Below, one piece after another: positions 52,733-62,279 of a stretch of 64,000 nucleotides of DNA. The notes under the pieces are model-generated. The model saw only the letters and a program-made list of their open reading frames with translations. It was not told the origin of the DNA and searched no databases. Each line of letters starts with the position of its first letter. Position 1 is the first letter of the stretch. Made by a program: the position numbers and the translations under genes. This DNA comes from Fulvivirga marina (GTDB taxonomy: Bacteria > Bacteroidota > Bacteroidia > Cytophagales > Cyclobacteriaceae), in the NCBI RefSeq assembly GCF_016775155.1, contig NZ_JAEUGD010000053.1:186001-250000 (forward strand), in the 5' to 3' direction.

Positions 52733-53338
52733 CTAGTGGTCATAATTCTTTTCACCAGCCAAAATAGCTACATCCAGAAGGTTTTCCCGAGGAGGTAATG
52801 GACAGCTATATTCACTGCTGTATGCGCAGTAAGGGTTATATGCCATGTTAAAGTCAAGCAAAATACTGTTGCCGCTATCATGTGATATGTCCAGGTATCT
52901 TCCAGCTCCATAGGTCTCATCGGCACTGGTGGCGTCTCCGAAAGCCAAGAAAAGCAGGTTTTCCTGGACATTTTCCAAAATGAGTAGTTTTTGTTGCTGA
53001 CCATCAAGGGTGAATGTGGCATAGCCGTATTCCAAATACTCTTGCTGCTGATTGTCGCTAGTTGCTAGTTTGCGGATTTTTTTATCTTCTATAGGGTCAA
53101 ATCGTGCTTTTATTTTGTACCTAAGGTCAGGCTCAAAGTATGTTAATCCCTTGTATTCAACACTATTTTGACTAAATGGAGATTCACTGTTGTTTCGCAT
53201 GAAACTATCCTGCTCTTCTCTCTCTTGCAGGATTTTTTTATGGTATTCTTCGGGAGACTCTTCACCTTGTAAGGTGTAAATGATAATTGTCAGAATAATA
53301 ATAAAAGCGCTGCCGTAAATGATCTTATTTCTGCTCAT
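52733..53338 (-). CDS. DUF1684 family protein
   Basis: 201 residues with an N-terminal membrane anchor or signal (IIYGSAFIIILTIIIYTL). The DUF1684 landmarks are GLTYFEPDLRYKIKA, TSADETYGAGRYLDI and the C-terminal DFNMAYNPYCAYSSEYSCPLPP. Function unknown; the family is common in Bacteroidota and Actinobacteria. It begins 3 bases after the radC stop, so the two may be co-transcribed. Confidence 0.87.
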   Translation of the reverse strand: MSRNKIIYGSAFIIILTIIIYTLQGEESPEEYHKKILQEREEQDSFMRNNSESPFSQNSVEYKGLTYFEPDLRYKIKARFDPIEDKKIRKLATSDNQQQEYLEYGYATFTLDGQQQKLLILENVQENLLFLAFGDATSADETYGAGRYLDISHDSGNSILLDFNMAYNPYCAYSSEYSCPLPPRENLLDVAILAGEKNYDH

Positions 53339-53341
53339 AAT

Positions 53342-54043
53342 CTAAAGCATATTTTCGTCTGCAAAGCTAAAGTAGCTATTATCAGTGAAAATGAGATGAT
53401 CCAGAACTGGGATTTCTAGTAAATCTCCGGCAGTTTTCATTTTTCTTGTAAGGTTTATGTCTGCCTTACTAGGTTTTAGATTTCCGGAAGGATGATTGTG
53501 AATCAATATGATGGAACAGGCAAGCTCCTCCAGTGCAGATTTGAATATGATTTTTGGGTCGGCCACTGTTCCTGCTACTCCACCACTGCTTATGAGTTGC
53601 TTTTTAATTACAGTATTGCTTCTGTTGAGCAAAAGGGTCCAGAATTCTTCGTGCTTCATATCTAGCAGTTCCGCCTTGATAACCTCGTATACGTCTTCTG
53701 AGCAGGTTATCTTAGGCTTTTTGATGCTTTGGGAGTCTTTCCTTCGACGGCCAAGCTCCATGGCGCTGACTATACTAATGGCTTTGGCTTCACCAATACC
53801 TTTGAACTTCATCAATTCCTTAACGGATAGCTTGGCAAGGTTGTTTAAGTCATTTCCTATGTGATTGAGTATTGCCTTGGCTACGTCGACAGCACTCATG
53901 GAAGGGGTGCCTGAGCCTATGAGAATTCCTATGAGTTCTGCATCTGACAGTGCGGATTTACTTTTTAAAAGCAGTTTTTCTCTGGGACGGTCTTCTTCTG
54001 CCCAGCTTTTTATGTTTAAATATTCTTTGGTCTTGCTCATCAC
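53342..54043 (-). CDS. radC: RadC-family JAB/MPN-domain protein
   Basis: 233 residues. N-terminal helix-hairpin-helix (ELMKFKGIGEAKAISIVSAMEL) and C-terminal JAB/MPN domain with the metal motif HNHPSGN followed by PSKADINLT. The original DNA-repair link of RadC is doubtful; the fold is that of a metalloprotease-like domain whose role is unsettled. Full length for the family. Confidence 0.92.
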   Translation of the reverse strand: MMSKTKEYLNIKSWAEEDRPREKLLLKSKSALSDAELIGILIGSGTPSMSAVDVAKAILNHIGNDLNNLAKLSVKELMKFKGIGEAKAISIVSAMELGRRRKDSQSIKKPKITCSEDVYEVIKAELLDMKHEEFWTLLLNRSNTVIKKQLISSGGVAGTVADPKIIFKSALEELACSIILIHNHPSGNLKPSKADINLTRKMKTAGDLLEIPVLDHLIFTDNSYFSFADENML

Positions 54044-54204
54044 TGGAAATTAATAAAAGCGAAGAAGAATTATTTTTAAGTCAAGGGCTACAAAATAGTT
54101 CTTCAAGCTAAAATTAATGGAGAAATACCCTGGCATAATGGGGATGGCAAGGGGCTGATTTATCAGGCTTTGAGATGCTGAGGATGCATCTTTTTAATTA
54201 CATA

Positions 54205-54238
54205 TAATAAAAAAGCCTTACTCTTAAAAGTAAGGCCT
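54205..54238 (-). terminator. Terminator of rpsT
   Basis: On the minus strand the stem GCCTTAC ... GTAAGGC with an AAAGG lead is followed by TTTTTTATT, 22 bases after the rpsT stop. Confidence 0.85.
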
Positions 54239-54258
54239 TTAAGATTTTAAAGTCTTAT

Positions 54259-54510
54259 TTATAGGCTGTTTACCAACTTAGTCAATTTAGACTTGTTATT
54301 GGCAGCTTTATTTCTGTGTATAATGTTCTTCTTTGCTAGTTTATCTAGCATCGACGTTACTGTTTTCAGTAATTCCTGCGCCTCTGCTTTATCAGTAGTA
54401 TTTCTCAGTCTCTTTACAAAAGTTCTTGTTGTTTTGTGCTGATACTTGTTTCTTAATCTTTTGGCATTATTAGATCTTATTCTCTTTAACGCTGATTTGT
54501 GATTTGCCAT
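54259..54510 (-). CDS. rpsT: 30S ribosomal protein S20
   Basis: 83 residues, very basic, with the S20 N-terminus MANHKSALKRIRSNNAKRLRN and C-terminal HRNKAANNKSKLTKLV. It binds 16S rRNA in the body of the small subunit. Monocistronic, with its own promoter and terminator. Confidence 0.96.
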   Translation of the reverse strand: MANHKSALKRIRSNNAKRLRNKYQHKTTRTFVKRLRNTTDKAEAQELLKTVTSMLDKLAKKNIIHRNKAANNKSKLTKLVNSL

Positions 54511-54547
54511 ATCTGATATTTATTCGACTTCTCTTTAATTTGGTCTG

Positions 54548-54577
54548 CAAAGGTAATGCTAAATCTTATATTTGCAA
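54548..54577 (-). promoter_or_regulatory. rpsT promoter
   Basis: On the minus strand TTG at 54577-54575, a 19-base spacer and TACCTTTG at 54555-54548 form a textbook Bacteroidota promoter, starting transcription about 30 bases before the rpsT start codon. Confidence 0.85.
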
Positions 54578-54644
54578 AACCTAAATTATGAATATTTTCT
54601 TCCGCAAATGTATTTAACTTTAATCAAATACTAATTACTTCATT

Positions 54645-55619
54645 TTGAAAAAAATTGTTCTGTCCATTCTGGGACTTGTTTTAGTCTTTTCTACGGCTGC
54701 GTCTATTTGGGGGTTTTATGCACATCAGCAGATTAACAGGATAGCTGTTTTTACTCTGCCTATTGAAATGATTGGTTTTTATAAGCATCATATTCAGTAC
54801 ATTACGGAAAATGCTGTTAATCCGGACAAGCGAAGATATGCGGTGGAAGGTGAGGCGCCACGTCATTTTATTGATATAGATGTATACGGTGACAGTGCTA
54901 TATACAAAATGCCAAGATATTGGAAAGATGCTGTTGAGAAATATACAGAGGATACTCTTGTTGTTTATGGAGTAGTGCCATGGCATGTTAATCAGATGAG
55001 GTATAGACTTACAGATGCGATGAGGATTGGCGATGTCAAAGCCATTTTGGTGCTTTCATCTGATTTGGGGCATTATATTGCCGATGCCAATGTCCCCTTA
55101 CATACTACAAAGAACTATAATGGACAATTGACAGGACAGCACGGTATCCATGGGTTATGGGAGTCGAGATTACCGGAGTTGTTTTCTGCTAAATATGACT
55201 TCTTTGTGGGTAAAGCCAGGTATATTGATAACCCTCAATTGGAAATATGGCAGGGGGCAGTGCGGGCGCATGAAGCACTGGATTCTGTGCTATACTTCGA
55301 AAAGGAGCTGACTCGAATCATAGAAAGCGATAAAAAATATGCTTTTGAGACCAGGGGTAGGAATACGGTGCAGGTATACTCTCGTGATTTTTCAAAAAAG
55401 TATCATGAAATGCTCAATGGCATGGTAGAGCGGCAAATGCGGAGGGCCATAGAAATGGTAGGTAGTTTTTGGTATACCTGCTGGATAGATGCAGGGCAGC
55501 CTGACCTGGATAAGTTCAGAAGTTTTCAGTTTAGTGATGAAGAGCTTAAGAAACGAAAAATTGAGCTTGAGGAATGGAAAAAGAAGAAGATTGAGTCAAG
55601 ACAGCACGAAAATAATTAA
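54645..55619 (+). CDS. Secreted zinc-dependent phospholipase C/S1-P1-like protein
   Basis: 324 residues with a signal peptide (ILGLVLVFSTAASIWG). Histidine and aspartate residues in WGFYAHQQINRIA, APRHFIDIDVY, LSSDLGHYIADANVPLHTT and GIHGLWESRL follow the pattern of metal ligands in the zinc-dependent phospholipase C/P1 nuclease fold. The start appears to be TTG at 54645, in a good position before the signal peptide; no ATG precedes it. Activity on phospholipids or nucleic acids is not determined. Confidence 0.8.
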   Translation: MKKIVLSILGLVLVFSTAASIWGFYAHQQINRIAVFTLPIEMIGFYKHHIQYITENAVNPDKRRYAVEGEAPRHFIDIDVYGDSAIYKMPRYWKDAVEKYTEDTLVVYGVVPWHVNQMRYRLTDAMRIGDVKAILVLSSDLGHYIADANVPLHTTKNYNGQLTGQHGIHGLWESRLPELFSAKYDFFVGKARYIDNPQLEIWQGAVRAHEALDSVLYFEKELTRIIESDKKYAFETRGRNTVQVYSRDFSKKYHEMLNGMVERQMRRAIEMVGSFWYTCWIDAGQPDLDKFRSFQFSDEELKKRKIELEEWKKKKIESRQHENN

Positions 55620-55653
55620 CTCCCGTAGGTATATTAATGTACCTACGGGAGTT
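55618..55653. terminator. Convergent terminator hairpin
   Basis: A 14-bp perfect stem AACTCCCGTAGGTA/TACCTACGGGAGTT with an 8-base loop, sitting between the ends of two converging genes. No long T-run on either strand, but position and stability suit termination. Confidence 0.7.
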
Positions 55654-55660
55654 AATTGCT

Positions 55661-56689
55661 TCATTTTTCTTCTAAAGGATAATAAACTTCAGTGATCCAT
55701 TGGGCTGTGTCACTGACCTTTTCTGGATCAGTTATATAAACTTCGTAAGGGTATCCGGCTATTTTCAGGTCCTTATTTTTTATATACTTACTTACCTTTT
55801 CATGGGCGAGGTGCAATTTGTCATAGTTTCCTTTATGTGTTGCTTTGACCGCTTTGCCTCCTGGTGTCTCTCCAATTGTTATGGACTCGTGTTCTATGAT
55901 TGTGCCCTTCGGTACAGGAAGACCACAGATTATCACCATATTGTTTTCATCAAATGATTTGTAAACTGCCAGTGGAGCACCCGACATTTTAAGGCTGGAG
56001 GTTTCTGCCTCCTGCATAAGTTGTTCATACAAAGTTCCCATAGTTGAGCTTATGGCCTCCATATTAGATGGGGCCAAGGAGGCTTCCAGGCCTATATACG
56101 TTACGGGTTTCACATCTACAACTGAAACCATTATGTCTTCAGTCTCTGTTGGTTTTGATTCTATATAGGTTTTAAGGCTGGATAATCCTTGTTCATAATC
56201 AGGACCCAACATGGTTTCCAAATCAAAGAATATTCCAAAAACCGGAGCTATGCCATGCAATTCTTCCTCGTAAGTCCAGGTTACCTTTGAGGTACCATCT
56301 CCAACATCTTCAATAATAAGACGGGCATTAGGTTCTCCTGGGTAGTCGCCAAATGCCATCCTGCTATTTACCATTTTATTTTCTTCATTCTCAACAATCC
56401 ACATTGAGCCGCTGCCAACTTCTTTGTGTTCACTTACCCAACTCATTTTGGTGCCAATGCCTGTTTCAGGCCCATCATAATTATACTTCGTATTCGGGTC
56501 TTTGGTGAACCATGGAGACCATTTGTTGAAATTTTTATAACTATTAAGTTCATTATATATCGCTGCGGGGCTTTCATTGATTACTATTGAACGTTCTAAA
56601 TAATATTTGTCTGGCCCAGACAAGTATAATATTATACCGATCAGAATAAGTATACCCATTAGTACGCCTATAACTTTTAATGCTTTCAT
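55661..56689 (-). CDS. SRPBCC domain fused to a GyrI-like effector-binding domain
   Basis: 342 residues. N-terminal membrane anchor (VIGVLMGILILIGIILYL), an SRPBCC/polyketide-cyclase-like domain (residues about 30-190, with YLERSIVINESPAAIYNEL) and a C-terminal GyrI/AraC effector-binding-like domain (GAPLAVY..., WITEVYYPLEE). This fusion is frequent in Bacteroidota. Small-molecule or lipid binding is probable; no function is known. Converges on the phospholipase-like gene. Confidence 0.82.
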   Translation of the reverse strand: MKALKVIGVLMGILILIGIILYLSGPDKYYLERSIVINESPAAIYNELNSYKNFNKWSPWFTKDPNTKYNYDGPETGIGTKMSWVSEHKEVGSGSMWIVENEENKMVNSRMAFGDYPGEPNARLIIEDVGDGTSKVTWTYEEELHGIAPVFGIFFDLETMLGPDYEQGLSSLKTYIESKPTETEDIMVSVVDVKPVTYIGLEASLAPSNMEAISSTMGTLYEQLMQEAETSSLKMSGAPLAVYKSFDENNMVIICGLPVPKGTIIEHESITIGETPGGKAVKATHKGNYDKLHLAHEKVSKYIKNKDLKIAGYPYEVYITDPEKVSDTAQWITEVYYPLEEK

Positions 56690-56818
56690 AGTTGTGTTGG
56701 TTTAGTATGTTATAGAAGTAATTTAGGAAAAAGGTCAGAAAAATAAACCATGTTGGGTTCTACTTTCAGATGAATTGGTTTTTTAGTAAATTGATATACC
56801 ATCAAAACTCAACCTGTT

Positions 56819-57274
56819 ATGGAATCCAAATCATCAGCAAAGCTCCATATTTCTGAGAAGTATGGGCTGTTAATTGCGTTAGGGCTGATTGTTTTCTTTT
56901 TCGTTATGAGGCTCTTTGGCTTGTTGTATGTGGTTGAATTACGAGTAATGAATATCGCTATAATGGTTGCCGGTATTCTTACGGCAATCAAAACACTTAA
57001 GAGAAAATCGCCTGAAGAATTCACCTATTTTAAGGGTATGGGTACAGGTGTACTGACTGGTATAATCGGTTCTATTTTATTCGGGCTGTTCGTATTTTTT
57101 TATGTATCCTTTGTTGATACCGATCTAATGTTAAACATTGTAGAAAACGAGCCTATGGGGAGGTTTATGAATCCATACATAGTTTCGGTGATAATCGTAG
57201 TGGAAGGGATCGCCTCTGCGTTGTTGGTTTCTTTTGTTACTATGAATTATATGGATCCAACCAAGCTTGAGTGA
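56819..57274 (+). CDS. DUF4199 membrane protein
   Basis: 151 residues with about four membrane segments (YGLLIALGLIVFFFVM, GILTAIKTLKRK, GTGVLTGIIGSILFGLFVFFYVSF, YIVSVIIVVEGIASALLVSF). The FKGMGTG segment is typical of DUF4199, a family nearly limited to Bacteroidota. Function unknown. It precedes the ABC-F gene by 65 bases. Confidence 0.8.
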   Translation: MESKSSAKLHISEKYGLLIALGLIVFFFVMRLFGLLYVVELRVMNIAIMVAGILTAIKTLKRKSPEEFTYFKGMGTGVLTGIIGSILFGLFVFFYVSFVDTDLMLNIVENEPMGRFMNPYIVSVIIVVEGIASALLVSFVTMNYMDPTKLE

Positions 57275-57339
57275 GAAGATGAAATAAACTTTAGTTGCTC
57301 ATTCCAAATAGCAGGGCAATTTACATTAGCTTTGCATCT

Positions 57340-59214
57340 ATGAATTATTTATCAGTAGACAAACTTTCGAAATCCTATGGAGCGAGAGTACTTTTTAAGA
57401 ACATTTCATTTGGTATAGATCAAGGACAAAAGGTTGCCTTGGTAGGGGTGAATGGTAGTGGAAAATCTACGCTGTTAAAAATATTGGCAGGGTTAGATGC
57501 TCCGGATACGGGAGAGGTTGTTTTGGCGAACGACATTAAGCTAACTTACTTAGGACAGCAGCCTGATTTTGAGTTTACTCAAACAGTTCTTGAAGCGGTT
57601 CTTGATAGTACAGATGAGTTGCCTCTATTGGTGAAGCAATATGAAGAATGTCTTCTGAAGAGTGAGACTAACCCCGATGCAGCTGATAAGATTACTTCGC
57701 TTATCTCAAGAATGGATGAGTTGGATGCCTGGAACTATGAAGGGCAGGTGAAGGAAATATTGGGGAAACTTGGTATATCTGATTACCAACAGAAAGTTGG
57801 GCAGCTATCCGGAGGGCAGAAGAAGCGGGTTGGTCTGGCCAAAACGCTGATTGAAAAACCGGACCTGGTTATTCTGGATGAGCCTACAAACCACCTTGAC
57901 CTTGATGCTATTGAGTGGTTGGAAGAGTACCTTTCTCAAAGTCAGATGGCGATCATTATGGTGACGCATGACAGGTACTTTCTGGAAAGTGTAACTAATG
58001 AAATCATAGAGCTGGATCAAAATCAGATTTTCAAGTATTCTGGTAATTATTCTTATTTTCTTGAAAAAAAATCAGAAAGAGAAGAACTGCAACTTAGTGA
58101 AAAAGAGAAAGCTAAAAACCTATATAACAAGGAACTGGAATGGATTAGGAGACAGCCAAAGGCTAGAGGCACCAAGGCTAAGTACAGAATAGATGCCTTT
58201 AAGGATGTTAAAGAAAAGGCGCACCAAAACTTTGAAAATCAAAAACTGGAGCTTGATGTGAAGACAAGGAGGCAGGGAGGCAAGGTACTGGAGATGGAAG
58301 CTATATCCAAAGGCTTTGGAGAAAAGCAGCTTTTTGAAAATTTCAGTTATACCTTTAAGAAAGGAGAGAGACTTGGTATAGTAGGTAAAAATGGTACAGG
58401 TAAATCTACATTTCTTAATATACTAACAGGGCAGACAAAACCGGATGCAGGTGAAGTCTCAAAAGGAGAGACAACGGTTATGGGGTACTACCAGCAAAAG
58501 GAACCGGAATTTAAGCCTGGTATGAAGGTTATTGAGGTAGTACAGGAAATAGCTGAAGTGATTACCTTATCTGATGGTAAAACAGTAAGTGCTTCCAAGT
58601 TCTTGACATTGTTTAACTTTTCGCCGCCTGCTCAGCATGATTATGTAGATAATCTTAGTGGTGGAGAGAAAAGAAGATTGCAGTTACTTTGTGTATTGGT
58701 CAAAAATCCAAACTTCCTGATTCTGGATGAGCCAACCAATGATCTTGATCTGATTACCTTGAGAACACTTGAGGATTTTTTGAGCCAGTTTCAAGGGTGT
58801 CTGGTAATCGTTTCTCACGATAGGTATTTCATGGATCGCCTGGTAGAGCACCTGTTTGTATTTGATGAGGGAAGGGAGATAAAAGATTTTACGGGCAACT
58901 ATACTGTTTATAGAGAGTGGCTAAAGGAGCAAGAGGTTTCAAAACCGGAATCTAAAAAAGAAGAGTCCCCAAAAAATGAGAAGGTGAAAGATGATAGCAA
59001 GCGCAAAATGACGTATAAGGAAAAGCGTGAGTTTGAATCTCTTGAAGGAGAACTAGAAGAGTTATCAGGTAAGAAAAAGGAGTTGTTGGGCATGATAAAC
59101 TCTGGAGAGCAAGACCATACTAAGCTTATGGAATGGGGTGAAGAGCTAAAGAAAATTGAGGAAGCCATTGATGCAAAAGAGCTACGATGGCTAGAACTAT
59201 CAGAAATGGAGTAA
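57340..59214 (+). CDS. ABC-F family ATPase, Uup type
   Basis: 624 residues from the ATG at 57340. Two ABC domains without membrane parts: Walker A GVNGSGKST and GKNGTGKST, signatures LSGGQKKR and LSGGEKRR, Walker B LVILDEPTNHLD and FLILDEPTNDLD. A basic linker and a C-terminal coiled coil (EKREFESLEGELEELSGKK) identify the Uup subgroup, which binds DNA or ribosomes. An upstream in-frame ATG-like start at 57295 is not favoured; TAGCTTTG at 57327-57334 fits a -7 element directly before the chosen start. Confidence 0.92.
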   Translation: MNYLSVDKLSKSYGARVLFKNISFGIDQGQKVALVGVNGSGKSTLLKILAGLDAPDTGEVVLANDIKLTYLGQQPDFEFTQTVLEAVLDSTDELPLLVKQYEECLLKSETNPDAADKITSLISRMDELDAWNYEGQVKEILGKLGISDYQQKVGQLSGGQKKRVGLAKTLIEKPDLVILDEPTNHLDLDAIEWLEEYLSQSQMAIIMVTHDRYFLESVTNEIIELDQNQIFKYSGNYSYFLEKKSEREELQLSEKEKAKNLYNKELEWIRRQPKARGTKAKYRIDAFKDVKEKAHQNFENQKLELDVKTRRQGGKVLEMEAISKGFGEKQLFENFSYTFKKGERLGIVGKNGTGKSTFLNILTGQTKPDAGEVSKGETTVMGYYQQKEPEFKPGMKVIEVVQEIAEVITLSDGKTVSASKFLTLFNFSPPAQHDYVDNLSGGEKRRLQLLCVLVKNPNFLILDEPTNDLDLITLRTLEDFLSQFQGCLVIVSHDRYFMDRLVEHLFVFDEGREIKDFTGNYTVYREWLKEQEVSKPESKKEESPKNEKVKDDSKRKMTYKEKREFESLEGELEELSGKKKELLGMINSGEQDHTKLMEWGEELKKIEEAIDAKELRWLELSEME

Positions 59215-60684
59215 CTATAACCACTTTATTTCAATTACCTTCTCAGGTGAGGCCACTGTTGAGAATTTAGCATTGTCTGCTTTCTGTACTACTAGCTTGT
59301 TTCTTTTGGGGTTAGCTATTTCTTGTGATATAACCTGTGTTCTATCCTTTTTATGAAATATAACCGTATTCATACCAGTAATATCAAGTTCAATAGAGTT
59401 TGATGAGGTGGATACTTCTTCATGAGACTGTATTACTTTCTGTTGATTGAGGATGTGTAGTATTTTTCTTGCATCAGGCACGCCATACCCCAGATAATTG
59501 TTAGGGTAGGGATACAAATGAGAAGCTCTTTTGATGGTTTCTATAACTTCTTTGTTGTTCAAACCTGGGTATTTTTGGATGACTAAGGCTATTAATCCGG
59601 TAATCACAGGAGCGGAGAAGGAGGTGCCACGACCGGAGAAACAGGCGATTTCCGGTTTTACATATGGTAAACCCTCAGGGCCAACTGAACTGTACCTTTG
59701 CCTTTTCCAATGTAGAAAGCCAGTGGCTCCCACGGCAAGAATGCCTTCAGCATCAGCAGGGATAGAGATTACACCAAAGTCATTTCCCCCATCATTACCA
59801 GCTGCGATCACCAAAATCATATTCTTTTCCCTTGCTGCGATGGTTGCAGCTTGTGTAATAGCAGATGATCCATCAATGTCTTCTGGGAGGTAGTTTTCCT
59901 TCGGATTGTCATATCCTGTGGAGTAACCTAATGATGAGTTGATTAGTCTTACGCCCTGATCATGCATCCATTCTAAAGCTGCGATCCAATAGTCCTCTTC
60001 TCCTCTGTATTCTTTATCCCCTTGATCAGTTCTGGCAAGGTAATACGTTGATTTAGTAGCTAATCCGTAATATTTATTAGATGCTTTGCCGTGCCCGCCT
60101 ATCAGTTTCCAAACTTTGGTGCCATGATCATCATCATACTTTCTTGTACCAATGAAAGGGTTTTGAACATTTTCTTCAATAAAATTATGATATGAAGAAG
60201 AACTAAAGTTCTTGGATAGGCCAGATAGGGTCTCTTCTTTATCGGCATCTAGAAAGCCTCCATCTATTATCCCAATTTTTACGCCTTGCCCATGTAATCC
60301 CAGTTTAATTAATGTATCTGCGTTGAGTTGCTGCAGGGCGTAAACCTGGTCTGCTTCAGTGCCGGAAAAGTGGGAGTGAACTTTTAGCTGGGTGTTGACA
60401 GCCTGAATTTTGTCTACAAAGTCGAGGCTTTGGAGTAAGGGTATTTGATGGTTTTCTGTTATTATGCTTACCGCGTTTAGCCATTTTGACTGGTGAATGA
60501 TATGGAAATCAAGGGAATAGAGGCTGTCGAGATAATTTTTATTGAGGGGATGGTCATAAAAATCTGTTTCGGAAGGAGCTATTGTGGTCATTTTGTCTTT
60601 AAAATATATCCAGTATTTTTGTTGAGCCCCTGCTTCGAGCACCAAAAGCAGTATAAGAATTATGTGAAGGTGGAATTTCCTCAT
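59215..60684 (-). CDS. Secreted subtilisin-like S8 protease
   Basis: 489 residues with a signal peptide (IILILLLVLEAGAQQ). Catalytic triad of S8 peptidases: Asp in GIIDGGF, His in DDHGTKVWKLIGGHG and Ser in GRGTSFSAPV. The mature protease fills residues about 130-410; a short C-terminal part lacks a clear type 9 secretion signal. Likely exported to the periplasm or surface. It ends immediately next to the ABC-F gene on the opposite strand. Confidence 0.9.
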   Translation of the reverse strand: MRKFHLHIILILLLVLEAGAQQKYWIYFKDKMTTIAPSETDFYDHPLNKNYLDSLYSLDFHIIHQSKWLNAVSIITENHQIPLLQSLDFVDKIQAVNTQLKVHSHFSGTEADQVYALQQLNADTLIKLGLHGQGVKIGIIDGGFLDADKEETLSGLSKNFSSSSYHNFIEENVQNPFIGTRKYDDDHGTKVWKLIGGHGKASNKYYGLATKSTYYLARTDQGDKEYRGEEDYWIAALEWMHDQGVRLINSSLGYSTGYDNPKENYLPEDIDGSSAITQAATIAAREKNMILVIAAGNDGGNDFGVISIPADAEGILAVGATGFLHWKRQRYSSVGPEGLPYVKPEIACFSGRGTSFSAPVITGLIALVIQKYPGLNNKEVIETIKRASHLYPYPNNYLGYGVPDARKILHILNQQKVIQSHEEVSTSSNSIELDITGMNTVIFHKKDRTQVISQEIANPKRNKLVVQKADNAKFSTVASPEKVIEIKWL

Positions 60685-60863
60685 TAAAATAAAACTACGT
60701 TTTTTTAGGTTTAAAGTAAAGGTTCAATAAACCATTGTTGTTAAGAGGAAATCTCGAAATGAAATGTGAAATTCAGGTATCTCTAATACTTACTCAGGTA
60801 GGGTGAGAAAATCAGGGTGAAAAATGAAGTAAATTCCACGTAACAATTAAAAACAGACTACCC

Positions 60864-62153
60864 ATGAAATATACTCCTTTAGGAAAAGAGCTTTATATAG
60901 AAAATAGGAAAAGGTTGGTGAATGAAATGAGGACGAATGCTATTGCAATTTTTAACTCTAATGATATCATGCCTACCAATGCTGATGGGACCATGCCGTT
61001 TAGGCAAAATAATGACCTGTATTATTTGTCAGGTATCGATCAGGAAGAGAGTATATTAATTTTATGCCCGGATTTTCACGACAAAAGGCTTCGTGAAATC
61101 CTTTTTCTGAAGGAAACCAATGAAAATATAGCCATTTGGGAGGGACACAAATACACTAAGGAGGAGGCTGCAGAAACCTCTGGGGTAGAGAGAATATTTT
61201 GGCTGTCTCAATTTGAAGGGGTGTTTAATACACTAATGGCTGAAGTAGAACATGTATACTTGAATACCAATGAGCACATAAGAGCTGATGCAGCTGTTGA
61301 AACAAGGGATGCACGCTTCGGGAATTGGTGTCGGGGTAAATACCCTTTACACAAATATGAACGGTCTGCTCCTATTATGCACAAACTAAGGGCAATAAAG
61401 TCTGAGAAGGAGATTGAAGCGATGCAAGTGGCATGTGATATCACTGAAAAAGGATTCAGGCGTGTGCTCCAGTTTGTAAAGCCTGGAGTAATGGAGTATG
61501 AAGTAGAAGCTGAATATATCCATGAGTTTGTGAGGAACCGTTCACGTGGATTTGCTTATATCCCCATTGTTGCTTCTGGTTTTAATGCTTGCGTGCTACA
61601 CTATATTGAGAATAGTAAAGAGTGCAAGGCTGGGGATGTTCTTTTGATGGATGTGGGTGCTGAGTATGCTAACTATAATGCTGATATGACCCGTGCCATT
61701 CCTGTAAGCGGTAAGTTTACCAAACGACAAAAGGACGTTTACAATGCTGTGCTTCGTGTAAAAAGAGAAGCCATGAAAATGCTTAAGCCCGGAAATGTTA
61801 TTCCGGAATACCAGAAAGAGGTAGGCAAGATTATGGAAAGTGAATTGCTAGGACTTAAGCTTTTGGATAAAGCTGATATCAAAAAGCAAAGTCCTGATAA
61901 CCCGGCGTACAAGAAGTATTTTATGCATGGTACTTCACACCATATAGGGCTAGATGTGCATGATGTTGGTAACATTTATAGAGAAATGCAGCCGGGGATG
62001 GTTTTTACAGTTGAGCCAGGTATATACATTAGGGAAGAAAACCTTGGTATAAGACTTGAAAATGATGTTGTCATTACTGAAGATGGACTAAATGATCTGA
62101 TGGGGAATATCCCAATTGAGGCTGAAGAGATTGAAGATCTGATGAATAGCTAA
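60864..62153 (+). CDS. pepP: Xaa-Pro aminopeptidase (aminopeptidase P)
   Basis: 429 residues. N-terminal creatinase/prolidase-like domain (to about residue 150) and M24 catalytic domain. Metal ligands: LLMDVGAEYANYNADMTR, HGTSHHIGLDVHD, TVEPGIYI and IRLENDVVIT. It removes N-terminal residues preceding proline. No signal peptide, so cytoplasmic. Single gene. Confidence 0.93.
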   Translation: MKYTPLGKELYIENRKRLVNEMRTNAIAIFNSNDIMPTNADGTMPFRQNNDLYYLSGIDQEESILILCPDFHDKRLREILFLKETNENIAIWEGHKYTKEEAAETSGVERIFWLSQFEGVFNTLMAEVEHVYLNTNEHIRADAAVETRDARFGNWCRGKYPLHKYERSAPIMHKLRAIKSEKEIEAMQVACDITEKGFRRVLQFVKPGVMEYEVEAEYIHEFVRNRSRGFAYIPIVASGFNACVLHYIENSKECKAGDVLLMDVGAEYANYNADMTRAIPVSGKFTKRQKDVYNAVLRVKREAMKMLKPGNVIPEYQKEVGKIMESELLGLKLLDKADIKKQSPDNPAYKKYFMHGTSHHIGLDVHDVGNIYREMQPGMVFTVEPGIYIREENLGIRLENDVVITEDGLNDLMGNIPIEAEEIEDLMNS

Positions 62154-62279
62154 ATGCATCTGATATTCAATTCTAAAATAGTACATTTGAATACATAAAT
62201 CTGACCGTTCAGGTAATAGAGAAGTGTAAATTGAGTATTTATGGCTAGATTTCGATTAGGTCATAAAACTCAATTTATC

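Noticed and set aside
59215-60684. Type 9 secretion signal on the subtilase
   Set aside because: The last ~80 residues lack the usual beta-rich sorting domain and terminal Lys/Arg-rich pattern; ordinary Sec export is all that can be supported.
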